Part shown: piece after piece, positions 33,837 through 42,996 of the stretch | How the letters are laid out: every line of letters starts with the position of its first letter | Numbering within the stretch: position 1 is the stretch's first letter | Assembly: GCF_002250505.1 (NCBI RefSeq) | Contig: NZ_NJGY01000003.1 | Coordinates: 335,977 to 399,976 of the forward strand | Reading direction: 5' to 3' | Length of the DNA: 64,000 bases | Source: Janthinobacterium sp. PC23-8 | GTDB taxonomy: Bacteria > Pseudomonadota > Gammaproteobacteria > Burkholderiales > Burkholderiaceae_D | Program-made: the position numbers and the translations under genes | Notes under the pieces: model-generated | The model's database searches: none | What the model was told of the DNA's origin: nothing | The model's input: the letters and a program-made list of their open reading frames with translations, nothing else

Positions 33837-35312
33837 ATGACCTCTGATGCACATCATGATCGCTTCAGGCTTGTAGTGGATGCGGCCCCTACCGGCATTG
33901 TCATGGTGAACTCGCTCGGAAAAATGATGCTGGTAAACCGCCACTTGCTTGGACTATTTGGCTATGCCGAATCCGAGCTGATCGGGCAACCGGTTGAAAT
34001 GTTGTTACCTCAGCACATGCGCGCGACGCATCCGGGTATGCTGCGCGCTTTTTTTAATAGTCCTTCTATCCGTGCCATGGGGGCCGGGCGAGATTTGTAT
34101 GCGTGCCGGTACGACGGCAGTGAATTTCCCGTAGAGATAGGCCTGACGCCGATAGAAAGTGAAGGGGATCGCCTGGTGCTTGCCACTATCGTCGATATCA
34201 CAGAGCGCAAGAATGCCGAGAAGCTGCGAGCCCGCAGTCGCGATCAGTTCAATGCCGTGGTCGAAGCCGCTCCTGCAGGTATTGTGATGGTCGACGAGAA
34301 TTGCCGCATTACGTTGGTGAATTGCCAAATTGAGCGACTTTTCGGGTATGCGCGACAGGACATGGTAGGTCAGCAGATCGACATGCTGTTGCCAGTGCGC
34401 ATGCGTATTGATCACCCGGAAAAGGTTCGGCAATTCTTTGGCAACCCTGCCAGTCGCGCCATGGGTGCAGGCCGGGACTTGTATGCTGCACGTAGCGACG
34501 GTAGCGAGTTTCCAGTCGAAATCGGCCTCAATCCCATTGATCTGCAGGATGGACGACAAGTCCTGGCCACCATAGTAGACATCACCGAGCGCAAGAAGGC
34601 CGAGATCAGGTTATTGCGCGCCAATGAGGGGCTGGAACAATTTGTCTATGTCGCGTCACATGACCTTCGCTCGCCGCTGCGCGGCATTGCTGATTTGTTG
34701 GAGTGGATCAAGGAAGACATTCAAGACAGTCCAGTCGCCAACGATAAGGCATTGAGTAATCTCGCACGCGCCACGCTTCGGGTAGCCCGACTTGAGTCGC
34801 TCATTGCAGACTTGTTGAGTTATGCACGGGCTGGCTCCGCCGATGCTGAAATCAGCCGCATTGATCTGGCCAGTCTAATCTCCCAAGTGCTGGAACTGCA
34901 GCCACTGCGCGCCGGGTTTGAGATTAGACGCGAGCTCGCCGCAGGTGTTATCCACGCGGCGCGTACCCCGATCGAGACGGTATTGCGCAATCTGGTGTCG
35001 AATGCAGTGAAGCATCATGATCGTGAAGAGGGCGTATTGACACTGGCAGTTCGCGATAATGGCAAGTTTATCGAATTCTCGGTAAGCGACGATGGGCCGG
35101 GCATCCCTGAGCATGCGCAGCAACGCATATTCAAATTGTTTCAGACCGCCTCGTCGAGCGAGCGACAGGGGTCCGGGGTTGGTTTGGCGGTATCAAAGCG
35201 ATTGACCGAGTCGCACGGCGGCTGGATCGTGGTCGAATCACGGGACGGCCAGCGTGGAACAACATTTCGTTTCTATTGGCCCAATGCCCAGCCCAATCAG
35301 GATAGAGGGTAA
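33837..35312 (+). CDS. PAS-PAS sensor histidine kinase
   Basis: A 491-residue soluble kinase without membrane segments. Two near-identical PAS domains (about residues 8-125 and 138-255) each end in ATIVDITERK and share RAMGAGRDLYA and DGSEFPVEIGL, so they arose by internal duplication. The HisKA phosphoacceptor lies in YVASHDLRSPLRGI, His at about residue 275. The ATPase domain has RNLVSNAVKHH (N box), DDGPGIP (G1) and GSGVGLAVSKRL (G2). It overlaps the next gene by one base. With the downstream response regulator and REC-GGDEF-EAL protein it forms a phosphorelay to c-di-GMP. The signal is not identifiable. Confidence 0.9.
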   Translation: MTSDAHHDRFRLVVDAAPTGIVMVNSLGKMMLVNRHLLGLFGYAESELIGQPVEMLLPQHMRATHPGMLRAFFNSPSIRAMGAGRDLYACRYDGSEFPVEIGLTPIESEGDRLVLATIVDITERKNAEKLRARSRDQFNAVVEAAPAGIVMVDENCRITLVNCQIERLFGYARQDMVGQQIDMLLPVRMRIDHPEKVRQFFGNPASRAMGAGRDLYAARSDGSEFPVEIGLNPIDLQDGRQVLATIVDITERKKAEIRLLRANEGLEQFVYVASHDLRSPLRGIADLLEWIKEDIQDSPVANDKALSNLARATLRVARLESLIADLLSYARAGSADAEISRIDLASLISQVLELQPLRAGFEIRRELAAGVIHAARTPIETVLRNLVSNAVKHHDREEGVLTLAVRDNGKFIEFSVSDDGPGIPEHAQQRIFKLFQTASSSERQGSGVGLAVSKRLTESHGGWIVVESRDGQRGTTFRFYWPNAQPNQDRG

Positions 35313-35749
35313 TGATGTCGCTCACTGGCAAATCCGCGTTTTCGATCTTGTTGATTGAAGACGACGACGTTGCTGTCGAAGCGGCCACGCGCAGCCTGCG
35401 CAAATGTGGCCTCGACCAGCCCATCTACACAGCCGCCAATGGCGCCGAAGGTCTGGCAGCATTGCGCGGCAATGGTCCGCACGGTGTGTTACCCAAAGCC
35501 ACCATCGTATTGTTAGACCTTAATATGCCAGTGATGAATGGCTTTGAATTCCTTGATGCGCTTCGCGCCGATACTGCGCTGCGATCGCGCGTGGTGTTCG
35601 TGCTGACTACCTCTGATGCCGACGACGACCTGACACGTGCCTATCATCACTGCATTGCCGGCTATATGGTGAAGTCTGCTGTAGGCAATCAGCTCGCTAA
35701 TCTTGCCAACTTGCTTAAATCCTATGTCGCAGCCATTACACTTGCCTGA
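35312..35749 (+). CDS. single-domain response regulator (Rcp1-like)
   Basis: A 145-residue stand-alone receiver. ILLIEDDDVAVEAATRSL gives the acidic pocket and IVLLDLNMPVMNGFEFLD the phosphorylated Asp at about residue 69. LTTSDADDD and GYMVKSAVG supply the conserved Thr and Lys. The Rcp1-type asymmetric pattern (long loop before the Asp) is typical of partners of PAS or phytochrome kinases. No output domain, so it most likely passes phosphate or interacts directly. It begins at the ATG that overlaps the kinase stop and overlaps the start of the GGDEF-EAL gene. Confidence 0.9.
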   Translation: MMSLTGKSAFSILLIEDDDVAVEAATRSLRKCGLDQPIYTAANGAEGLAALRGNGPHGVLPKATIVLLDLNMPVMNGFEFLDALRADTALRSRVVFVLTTSDADDDLTRAYHHCIAGYMVKSAVGNQLANLANLLKSYVAAITLA

Positions 35750-37478
35750 TGCCGTGGTCGAAAGACACCCGATGCGATTGCTGGTGGTCGACGACGATGA
35801 CGTGGACCGTGAGCGCATTTGCCGAGTTCTGGCAAAAAGCAGCGTCAGGTGCACGGTGACGGAATCGACCACGTTGGAGTCTGCGCGAATTCTGTTGGCA
35901 CAGGATGAATATGATTGCGTTTTTCTCGACTACCATCTGGGCAGTAATATTGGCACCGAGTTGCTGCACGAGATCAAGGCAGGCCTGATCTCATATGTCC
36001 CCGTGATTATGGTCACTGGCAGCGACAATGAACGGCTGGTAGTACAAGCCATGCAAGAGGGCGCGCACGACTTCATCTCCAAAACCCACCTGAAGGTCGG
36101 ACTGGTGGAAACCACCTTGCTCAACAGCCGACTGCGTGTCAATCTGGAACGCGAATTGAAGTCAAAGCGAGAACGACTGGAGTATTTGAGTTTCTACGAT
36201 ATCTTGACAGGTCTTCCCAACCGGGCACTGTTTTTTGACCGAGCAGAACAGGCACTACTGGCAGCGGCTCGTGGTAGCCAGCGGTTTGCCATTATGCAGA
36301 TCGATCTGGATTTATTCAAGAATGTCAACGACAGCTTTGGCCACGGGGCCGGTGACATGGTACTGGCAGCAGTAGCGCAACGTATCCAGGCCGTGTTGCG
36401 CAGCACCGATACGGTGGCGCGTTTGGGCGGTGATGAGTTCGCAGTCGTTTTGTCTGAGGCTTCAAACGCCGAGGTCGTTTTACGTGTCGCGGAAAAAATC
36501 ACGCAGGAAATCCGTCTGCCGATATCCATCGGTGAGCACATCCTGGTCATCGAAGGCTCAATCGGAATCGCGCTGTATCCATCTCACGGTGACTCGGTTC
36601 AGACCCTGCTGCTTAAAGCAGATTGGGCCATGTATGCGGCCAAGCACGGCGCCAGTCTGTATCTCATGTACGCGGACGGAATGGAGTCGATGCGGCAACG
36701 GCCGGCTTCAGAAAGCAATCGTTTGCGACAGGCCCTGGATCATCAGGAGCTGTTTGTAGAGTATCAGCCTATTCTTGACTTGCGCAATCAGTGCGTCACA
36801 GGGGTTGAGGCACTTGTACGGTGGCGGACACCTGAGGGAGAGGTTGTGCCTCCTAGTTTATTTATCCCGCTGGCCGAGCGCTCTCCCCTGATCCACCGAT
36901 TAACTTACTGGGTGCTGGGCAAGGCATTGGATCAGGTGCAGCTATGGTGCTCGCAAGATTTAATACTACCGGTGTCTGTCAATATTTCCGCTCGTATGCT
37001 CGATGACCTGACGCTGGCACCGCGCATGCTGCAAGCACTTGAAAGCCGTAGCCTGGCGACGTCGCTGCTGACGCTGGAACTGACCGAGACCGCACTTATG
37101 TCCAATGTCGAGCGTGCGCAAAAAATCTTGGGCGAACTCAGAGCTGCGGGTGTACGCATCTCAATTGATGATTTCGGCGCTGGCTTCACTTCCTTTAAAT
37201 ATTTGCGCCAGATGGATGTGTCCGAAATTAAGGTAGATATGGCTTTTACGGGGGATTTGGCGCAAGGGTCACGCGATAGCGTGATTGTTCGCTCGATTGC
37301 TCAGATAGCCAACGGGTTTGGCATCACAGCGGTTGCTGAGGGTATCGAGAATTTGGAGGACGCTGCCAAGTTGCTGGCGCTTGGTTGTCATAGCGGCCAA
37401 GGGTATGGCATTGCACGTCCAATGCTCGGTGAGTGCATCGCCAAATGGGTGGCGCAATGGAATCTGGAGCATGCTTAA
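35724..37478 (+). CDS. REC-GGDEF-EAL cyclic-di-GMP protein
   Basis: A 584-residue protein starting at MSQPLHLPDA, overlapping the response-regulator gene by 26 bases. Receiver at residues 17-140 (LLVVDDDDVD, DCVFLDYHLG with Asp at about 69). GGDEF domain at about 165-320, with an intact LGGDEF near 235 and an inhibitory RxxD five residues upstream (RSTD). EAL domain at about 335-580 with EALVRW (Glu near 362), TETALMS, DDFGAGFTS and AEGIEN. Both cyclase and phosphodiesterase motifs are complete, so the net activity is probably set by phosphorylation of the receiver. The final output of the kinase/regulator module. Confidence 0.92.
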   Translation: MSQPLHLPDAVVERHPMRLLVVDDDDVDRERICRVLAKSSVRCTVTESTTLESARILLAQDEYDCVFLDYHLGSNIGTELLHEIKAGLISYVPVIMVTGSDNERLVVQAMQEGAHDFISKTHLKVGLVETTLLNSRLRVNLERELKSKRERLEYLSFYDILTGLPNRALFFDRAEQALLAAARGSQRFAIMQIDLDLFKNVNDSFGHGAGDMVLAAVAQRIQAVLRSTDTVARLGGDEFAVVLSEASNAEVVLRVAEKITQEIRLPISIGEHILVIEGSIGIALYPSHGDSVQTLLLKADWAMYAAKHGASLYLMYADGMESMRQRPASESNRLRQALDHQELFVEYQPILDLRNQCVTGVEALVRWRTPEGEVVPPSLFIPLAERSPLIHRLTYWVLGKALDQVQLWCSQDLILPVSVNISARMLDDLTLAPRMLQALESRSLATSLLTLELTETALMSNVERAQKILGELRAAGVRISIDDFGAGFTSFKYLRQMDVSEIKVDMAFTGDLAQGSRDSVIVRSIAQIANGFGITAVAEGIENLEDAAKLLALGCHSGQGYGIARPMLGECIAKWVAQWNLEHA

Positions 37479-37575
37479 ATACACGCGGCGGTGCGGGAGT
37501 GCGATTCTGCTGCACCGCGCACCGCAAGTCGAATGACTAACTCAGGCCAACCCTTCACATTCCCTGAGACGAGGT

Positions 37576-38648
37576 ACTAAGTAGTTACGCAAAATTTACT
37601 GTGAATGCTTTTCCATAATTTTCCATGATGGAACGAACTTCGTCGCGCAGGCTGTCACCCGTGAGATAACGGAAGCGGCGCCAGACGTACTTGGCTTGTT
37701 TCCACAGGATTTCGATACGGTTCAGTTCCGGACTGTAGGGCGGCAGGTAGTATAAGTACAAGCCCTGCTGCTCCCATTGTTGGCGCTTTTCCCGCATCGG
37801 CTCACCCTTGTGAATAGCGGCGTTGTCGAGCACCACGATACGCGGCGCCGAATGCGCCTGGTTTGCCAACTCGTCCATGAACGCCATCACGTCCTCGCGT
37901 GTCGTACGCTTGTCGTGCATACGCCATATCAGCGAGCGGTCATGGCGCAACGCCCCCAGTACGTTGACTCGTTGCTCATGCGTGCCTGAACGTGCGGCGC
38001 GCGTGTGTCCCGTCGACATCCAGCCATACTGGAGCGGGGGATTCGGGCCAAAGCCCGCCTCATCGAAATACAGCAACTCGCATTGACCGGCCCGCGCCAT
38101 GGCCCGCAGCGAGGCGAGCGCCCCATAGGCGCGCTCGAAGGCCGCCTCATCGCGTTGCCCTTTCAAGCTCAAGCGACAGCGCTTGTAGTGCAAACCCATC
38201 CGGCGCAAGTAGCGGCGCACCGTGCAGCGGCTCAGGCGCTCTCGTCCCCGTTCCAGCCAGCGCCGCAGCAGCGAACCCGAACTTCCGCCTTCCTCCCGTG
38301 CCAACTGTCCCAGTTCGTGCTGCCGCTGGCGCGACAAACTCGGTGGCCGACCGCTGTGCCGACCCTCATACAAGCCAACCAGTCCCAGGCGCACCCAGCA
38401 TTGCCGCCAATGCTCCACGCTATTGAGATGCACATTAAACTCATCGGCAACTTGCTGTAGCGTCATCCCTTGACCCAGCAGCCGTACTCCTTGGGCGCGC
38501 CGCCGCGTACGCGCGTGCGAATGGTAAATCCCCATCTCCAGCAGCGTCCGGTTCTCTTCCTCACTCAATTCCAATCGTTTCATCGCTGCAAATCCTCCAT
38601 CTCGCTTCGCATGGAGGTTAGACAGTATTTTTTGCGCGATTACTTAGT
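37576..38648 (-). mobile_element. IS630-family insertion sequence, complete
   Basis: A 1073-bp element with 27-base terminal inverted repeats: left begins ACTAAGTAGTTACGC, right (read inward) begins ACTAAGTAATCGCGC, and both end in TACTGT. 22 of the 27 positions agree. It holds one intact transposase gene on the minus strand whose stop codon is inside the left repeat. No matching flanking duplication is visible (left GAGGT, right GGGCG). The two MITE-like elements at 23311 and 33509 have similar ends. Confidence 0.87.
37585..38583 (-). CDS. IS630-family transposase
   Basis: A 332-residue transposase. The N-terminal half carries two helix-turn-helix units (GMTLQQVADEFNVHLNSVEHW and a winged-helix segment ending CTVRRYLRRMGLHYKRC). 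The DDE catalytic domain has Asp in LLYFDEAGFGPNP, Asp in RIVVLDNAAIHKG and Glu in PPYSPELNRIEILWKQAK, all intact. The complete catalytic triad and complete ends suggest a functional element. The right terminal repeat lies upstream of its start. Confidence 0.93.
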   Translation of the reverse strand: MKRLELSEEENRTLLEMGIYHSHARTRRRAQGVRLLGQGMTLQQVADEFNVHLNSVEHWRQCWVRLGLVGLYEGRHSGRPPSLSRQRQHELGQLAREEGGSSGSLLRRWLERGRERLSRCTVRRYLRRMGLHYKRCRLSLKGQRDEAAFERAYGALASLRAMARAGQCELLYFDEAGFGPNPPLQYGWMSTGHTRAARSGTHEQRVNVLGALRHDRSLIWRMHDKRTTREDVMAFMDELANQAHSAPRIVVLDNAAIHKGEPMREKRQQWEQQGLYLYYLPPYSPELNRIEILWKQAKYVWRRFRYLTGDSLRDEVRSIMENYGKAFTVNFA

Positions 38649-38682
38649 GGGCGCGATGCCGTTGGCGAGCTCCGGCCAGCAT

Positions 38683-38709
38683 ATCGATATGCGTTTTTCG
38701 CATATCGAT
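38683..38709. promoter_or_regulatory. perfect palindrome upstream of serine acetyltransferase
   Basis: ATCGATATGCG (38683-38693), a TTTTT loop and CGCATATCGAT (38699-38709): an 11-bp perfect inverted repeat 89 bases before the serine acetyltransferase start and 35 bases after the IS630 end. The half-site GATATGC followed by an A/T tract also occurs in the two other sulfur-gene upstream regions of this window (50282 and 58410). It is a candidate binding site for a CysB/SsuR-like regulator, or a hairpin in the leader RNA. Confidence 0.6.
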
Positions 38710-38797
38710 GCATGAAATGCTTCCTTGGGTTTGCGCACCGCTGCCGCTAAGATCGGGCGACCCGGCCTGCGCGCCGTTTTATTTGAAATGAGCAGCC

Positions 38798-39733
38798 ATG
38801 CACAGCATTGATAGTCCGGCCCGCGTCGACGACACGGTCCAGTGGAACCTCGGCCCGGTGATCGCCGCGCTGCGCGTGTCGCGCGAAGAAAAGCACAAGA
38901 TCCGCCACAACGGCCGCGTGCGCGAACTGCCGTCGCGCGAGGCCTTGACCAGCATCGTCAACGGCCTGTCGGCGGCGCTGTTTCCCACTCACTACGGGCG
39001 GCCCAACCTGACCGATGAAAGCATCGACTACTTTGTCGGCGACACCCTCAACACCACCCTGAACCGCCTGAGCGAACAGGTGCGGCGCGCTCTGCTGTTT
39101 TCCGCGCCAGGCGGTGCGCAGAGCGAGGCGGTCGATGACGCCGCGCTGGCGGCAAAAGCGCGCGATATCACGCGCCAGTTTGCCGCCAGCCTGCCCGGCA
39201 TCCGCGCGCTGCTGGTGTCCGACGTGCAGGCCGCCTATGCGGGCGACCCTGCCGCCACCTCGGTGGCCGAGATCATGCTGTGCTACCCGGGCACCATCGC
39301 CATCCTGTACCATCGCCTGGCACACCAGTTGCATACACTCGGTTCGCCGTTCCTGGCGCGCCTGGTGGCCGATATCGCCCATACATTGACGGGCATCGAC
39401 ATCCACCCTGGCGCGCGCATCGGTGCGAGCTTCTTTATCGACCATGGCACCGGCGTGGTGATCGGCGAGACGGCCATTATCGGCGAGCGCGTGCGCCTGT
39501 ACCAGGCCGTCACCCTGGGCGCCAAGCGCTTCCCGGCCGACGAATCGGGCGTGCTGATCAAGGGCACGCCGCGCCACCCCATCGTTGAAGACGACGTGGT
39601 GATCTACGCGGGCGCCACGGTGCTGGGACGCATCACGATCGGCGCCGGATCGACGGTGGGCGGCAATGTGTGGCTGACGCAAAGCGTGCCGGCAGGAAGC
39701 AATGTATCGCAGGCACACAGCCGGCATGATTGA
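38798..39733 (+). CDS. serine O-acetyltransferase (EpsC-type)
   Basis: A 311-residue cytoplasmic enzyme of the CysE/EpsC group. The helical N-terminal part contains the typical DVQAAYAGDPAA near residue 150. It leads into a left-handed beta-helix acyltransferase domain: GIDIHPGARIGASFFIDHGTGVVIGETAIIG, then DDVVIYAGATVLGRITIGAGSTVGGNVWL. The catalytic His-Asp are in FIDHGTG. It makes O-acetylserine for cysteine synthesis, and fits the sulfur-acquisition genes downstream. The palindrome at 38683-38709 is likely involved in its control. The gene abuts the convergent META lipoprotein. Confidence 0.92.
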   Translation: MHSIDSPARVDDTVQWNLGPVIAALRVSREEKHKIRHNGRVRELPSREALTSIVNGLSAALFPTHYGRPNLTDESIDYFVGDTLNTTLNRLSEQVRRALLFSAPGGAQSEAVDDAALAAKARDITRQFAASLPGIRALLVSDVQAAYAGDPAATSVAEIMLCYPGTIAILYHRLAHQLHTLGSPFLARLVADIAHTLTGIDIHPGARIGASFFIDHGTGVVIGETAIIGERVRLYQAVTLGAKRFPADESGVLIKGTPRHPIVEDDVVIYAGATVLGRITIGAGSTVGGNVWLTQSVPAGSNVSQAHSRHD

Positions 39734-40204
39734 TTATTTCAGCGCCTCATAGCGCGCCACCGCCACCCCGTCCTTCAACAACAGCAACTGCTGCCCGTCA
39801 AAGCGATAGCCGTTGACGGTGCCCAGGATTTTGAGCAACTGCTTTTCCAGGTCCATGTCGGCCGCCTCACACGCCATCATGGTGCCGGCCAATTGCGAAA
39901 ACATCAAAGTGCTGCTGCCGTTGGTGCCGTAGGCGCCCATCATCTGGTTGCAGCCGCTATGGCCGCTGACACGGCCGTCGTTGAAAACGATGGTCACGTC
40001 GCGCTGGCGCGGCGGGGTGCGCGTCACGGTCTTGCCGTTCAACAGTTTCAACTTCCAGGTGGTGCCGAAGAGCGGCGGCGCCGGTGTCGCCGGCGCGCTG
40101 GCGACAGGCGTGCTGGCGGCCTGGCTGGCGGGCGGGGTTTGCGCGCAGCCGGCGATGAGCAGCGCGGCGCCCAGCATGGAAAAAGCTCGGAAAAACGTCA
40201 ACAT
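39734..40204 (-). CDS. META-domain lipoprotein
   Basis: A 156-residue protein with a lipoprotein signal (lipobox I-A-G-C at residues 16-19) and a Pro/Ala/Ser linker. It then has a META/HslJ-like domain: GTTWKLKLLNGKTV, the core VSGHSGCNQMMGAY, and GTMMACEAADMDLEKQLL. Family members occur in the outer membrane or periplasm and relate to heat or drug tolerance (HslJ). It stops exactly where the serine acetyltransferase stop ends, convergent, without a terminator. Confidence 0.85.
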   Translation of the reverse strand: MLTFFRAFSMLGAALLIAGCAQTPPASQAASTPVASAPATPAPPLFGTTWKLKLLNGKTVTRTPPRQRDVTIVFNDGRVSGHSGCNQMMGAYGTNGSSTLMFSQLAGTMMACEAADMDLEKQLLKILGTVNGYRFDGQQLLLLKDGVAVARYEALK

Positions 40205-40445
40205 GGCAATCCTCGGTGTAATGAATGGCGGCAGATTAAGAAGTGCGCCGGGCAGGCGCGTCAATGTGGCGGCCACATGGAGTTGGGGATCGTCCGGCCC
40301 CACTTTGCCGGCGGCCAGGTCCGAAGGTCCGCTCCTGGGCTGTATCCGGCCATCGGCATACAATGTAGCATCTTGTTATGTGCGATGCCATGTTACATTG
40401 CGCGTATATTCAAACTGTTTGAATTCCCTATCGCCTGGAGACACC

Positions 40446-40739
40446 ATGACGTCGTACGCAGAGTATGTTGAACAAATAACAAAATTGCAATCCCTGGCAG
40501 AAGCTGCCCGCAAAGATGAAATCAGTGGCGCAATTGCGAAAATCAAGGATTTGATGCAGCAACATGGCATCACTGTGGAGGACCTGTCTTCCGGAACTCG
40601 GGCGAGGCCGGCAAAAATCAAGGGCAAGGTCGCGCCGCAATTTAAAAACCCTGAAACGGGGGAGGCATGGACCGGTCGTGGTCGCGCACCGCGCTGGCTT
40701 GATGGCAAGGACAGGGAAGCATATCGTATTGCGAGCTAA
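40446..40739 (+). CDS. H-NS family nucleoid-associated protein
   Basis: A 97-residue protein. The N-terminal half is a coiled-coil oligomerisation segment (YVEQITKLQSLAEAARKDE). The C-terminal half has the H-NS core TGRGRAPRWLDGKD, which contacts the DNA minor groove, before a short basic end. This is the short Bv3F/H-NS-like form common in beta-proteobacteria. It probably silences AT-rich DNA. The start follows GGAGACACC. It stands beside poorly known genes, and its own promoter region (about 40205-40445) is less GC-rich. Confidence 0.9.
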   Translation: MTSYAEYVEQITKLQSLAEAARKDEISGAIAKIKDLMQQHGITVEDLSSGTRARPAKIKGKVAPQFKNPETGEAWTGRGRAPRWLDGKDREAYRIAS

Positions 40740-40934
40740 GCGCGATGACGGGCCGGCGCTGCCGGCAATACCCTGCATGCCCCGGCCGCGACTGTGATCT
40801 GGAGCAAAGCGTTCAGGACTTGCCCGCCAGCTCATCTGATGGTTTTCGCAAAGCATCTTCTCAATTCGTCGGACCGCATGACGCTTCTTCCCGCGCGCAC
40901 GCCTTGTCCAGGCGATTTTGAAGGAAACGCAAGC

Positions 40935-41606
40935 ATGACCGAACATCTGATTGACTTCACTGCCTTGCGCGCCGACCTACGCGCTCTGAACCGTGGCAGT
41001 CTTTTGATTATTGCCGAGCGCGCCATTGAACTGATGCCTGCGGCACAACTGAGTACGCTACTGAGCGACTTTATGCGCCTCGCTGGGCGCCCCGTCGAAG
41101 CGGGCAAGCCGCCACTATCGCTGCCAGACGAGGTGCGTGCGTTTTACGAAGCGGCCATGGCCGGCAAGTACGACGAGGCAGTCGCAATCAACAACCAGCG
41201 CCGGCAAATTCAGTCCGAAAGCACCGACGCGTTTATTGCCGACTTTGACAGGCTTTTGCGGGAGTGCGTCCGTGTTTCAGATAACCTCGCAGACTCAACT
41301 GCAAAGGCAAGCTTCGAACTCCTGTTTGGTTTGCTCCGGCACATTGATGAAGGAAACGATGACGTGCTATTTTTTGCTGACGATGATGGAATATCAAGCA
41401 TCGGTATCAATTGGCACGCCATCTTGCCTGCATACATCAGCAGTTTGGCCAGGACGTCTTTGCCAGATGAATTCGGACACGCCGTCGACGCTACCATTGA
41501 AGATTTCGCGAGAGAAGACAGACCGTACTATTTGGCCGTGGCGCGCAATGCAGCCAGCGATGCACAACGTATTTCACTCGATGCTATCGTGGCAAGCGAA
41601 AAGTAA
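40935..41606 (+). CDS. hypothetical protein
   Basis: A 223-residue soluble protein preceded by AAGGAAACGC. No family recognised. The sequence is helical, with a short N-terminal segment (LIIAERAIELMPAAQLSTLLSDFMRL) and an acidic DDVLFFADDDG stretch near residue 150 that may form a turn or metal site. It lies after the H-NS-like gene and before a repeat protein, in a less GC-rich stretch that looks acquired. Function unknown. Confidence 0.6.
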   Translation: MTEHLIDFTALRADLRALNRGSLLIIAERAIELMPAAQLSTLLSDFMRLAGRPVEAGKPPLSLPDEVRAFYEAAMAGKYDEAVAINNQRRQIQSESTDAFIADFDRLLRECVRVSDNLADSTAKASFELLFGLLRHIDEGNDDVLFFADDDGISSIGINWHAILPAYISSLARTSLPDEFGHAVDATIEDFAREDRPYYLAVARNAASDAQRISLDAIVASEK

Positions 41607-41766
41607 ACAGGCGGCTCCGATGCAGTCCGGCACCGAACTGCCGTCATGCAAATGGATAAGCGAGTCGAGGGCTGATGCTCCCTATCGCACCGGTCGCACG
41701 AGATTTGCTTGCCAGAGCACTTGCGACGGTCATTAGTATATTATTTTTAAATACATAAACAGGCAC

Positions 41767-42996
41767 ATGGCAATCGCATACAAATGGCAGTTCGCACCAC
41801 GTTTCCGTCGCAACGCGTTCGGCTGGAAATCAGATACCCCAATCTTGCGTATCAAAGAGGCGCTCGCTGAAATCAAGGCGGTGGCCAAGAAGGAACCCGT
41901 ACTGGCGGCCGAAGGCTCCGTGCTGTTGCTGGAGAAACTGGCACCGGCAATCGAGCAGGTTGACAGCAGCTCAGGCAGGATAGGTTCTGCCGTGAATGGC
42001 GCTATCGAAACCCTTGTCCCCATCATCGCAAAAGCCGGCGCCGCGCGCGTCGTGCGAGAGAAATGGCTGGACCGGTTGTACGAGGCCCTTCAGGAAGACG
42101 ACATGCCGTACTTGGAATACCTTGGTGAATTCTGGGGCGAGCTGTGCGCGACACCGGAAATTGCAGCCAAGTGGGCCGACTACCTGTCACCCACGCTGAC
42201 GACGATGTGGGACCACTGCGCGCGCAGCGGGGAGTATGGATATTTCAAAGGGACGACCGCGTGCCTGAGCGCTCTCTATTGCGCTGGCCGTTACGAAGAG
42301 CTGCTCGCATTGATCGCGAAGTCCGAGTACCGGTACAAGTCGTGGCATTGGAGGGTTTGGGGAGCGAAGGCGTTGGCCAAGGCGGGCCGCGGTGCGGAAG
42401 CGATTCGGTACGCAGAGGATACAAAAGGATTGAACGCACCGGTGACAGCTATAGCTGCGTTCTGTGAGGGTGTCTTGTTGGACGCAGGGTTTATGGACGA
42501 AGCGTACGCGCGCTATGCGGTTGAGGCCACTTGCGCGACGACCAACCTGGCAACCTTCAAGGCCGTGGCAAAGAAGTACCCGCATATGCCAAGAGAGACA
42601 ATTCTTCGCGACCTTGTTGCAAGTCAGCCAGGCCAGGAGGGGAAATGGTTTGCGGCGGCCAAGGATGCGGGCTTCTTCGAGTTGGCTATCGAACTGGCAA
42701 ATCGGAGTCCGTCGGACCCACGAACGCTGATACGCGCGGCCAGGGACTTCGCGGTGGAACGACCGGATTTTGCGATGGCCGCTGGCATGACGGCGCTGCG
42801 CGGTATCGCCAAAGGATGGGGCTACGATATTACCGGCGCCGACGTCTTGAACGCATACGCTGCGCTTGTCGCGGCAGCCGGCACCGCTGGCGTGGATGTG
42901 ATGGTGGTCAGGGCGGATGTGCGGGCGGTGATTGCGGCGAGCCCGAGTGAAGGTGAGTTTGTTGGACTTGTGTTGGAGCGGCAATTGGCGATGTGA
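41767..42996 (+). CDS. hypothetical TPR-like/helical repeat protein
   Basis: A 409-residue soluble protein. No signal peptide or membrane helix. Regular helix pairs such as EELLALIAKSEYRYKSWHWR, GRGAEAIRYAEDTKGLNAPV and DEAYARYAVEATCATTNLATF suggest a TPR-like solenoid. Uncharacterised proteins with such layouts occur in accessory regions. No close operon partner except the 223-residue protein upstream, 160 bases away. Start is the ATG at 41767 after an AT-rich stretch with no strong ribosome-binding site. Confidence 0.6.
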   Translation: MAIAYKWQFAPRFRRNAFGWKSDTPILRIKEALAEIKAVAKKEPVLAAEGSVLLLEKLAPAIEQVDSSSGRIGSAVNGAIETLVPIIAKAGAARVVREKWLDRLYEALQEDDMPYLEYLGEFWGELCATPEIAAKWADYLSPTLTTMWDHCARSGEYGYFKGTTACLSALYCAGRYEELLALIAKSEYRYKSWHWRVWGAKALAKAGRGAEAIRYAEDTKGLNAPVTAIAAFCEGVLLDAGFMDEAYARYAVEATCATTNLATFKAVAKKYPHMPRETILRDLVASQPGQEGKWFAAAKDAGFFELAIELANRSPSDPRTLIRAARDFAVERPDFAMAAGMTALRGIAKGWGYDITGADVLNAYAALVAAAGTAGVDVMVVRADVRAVIAASPSEGEFVGLVLERQLAM

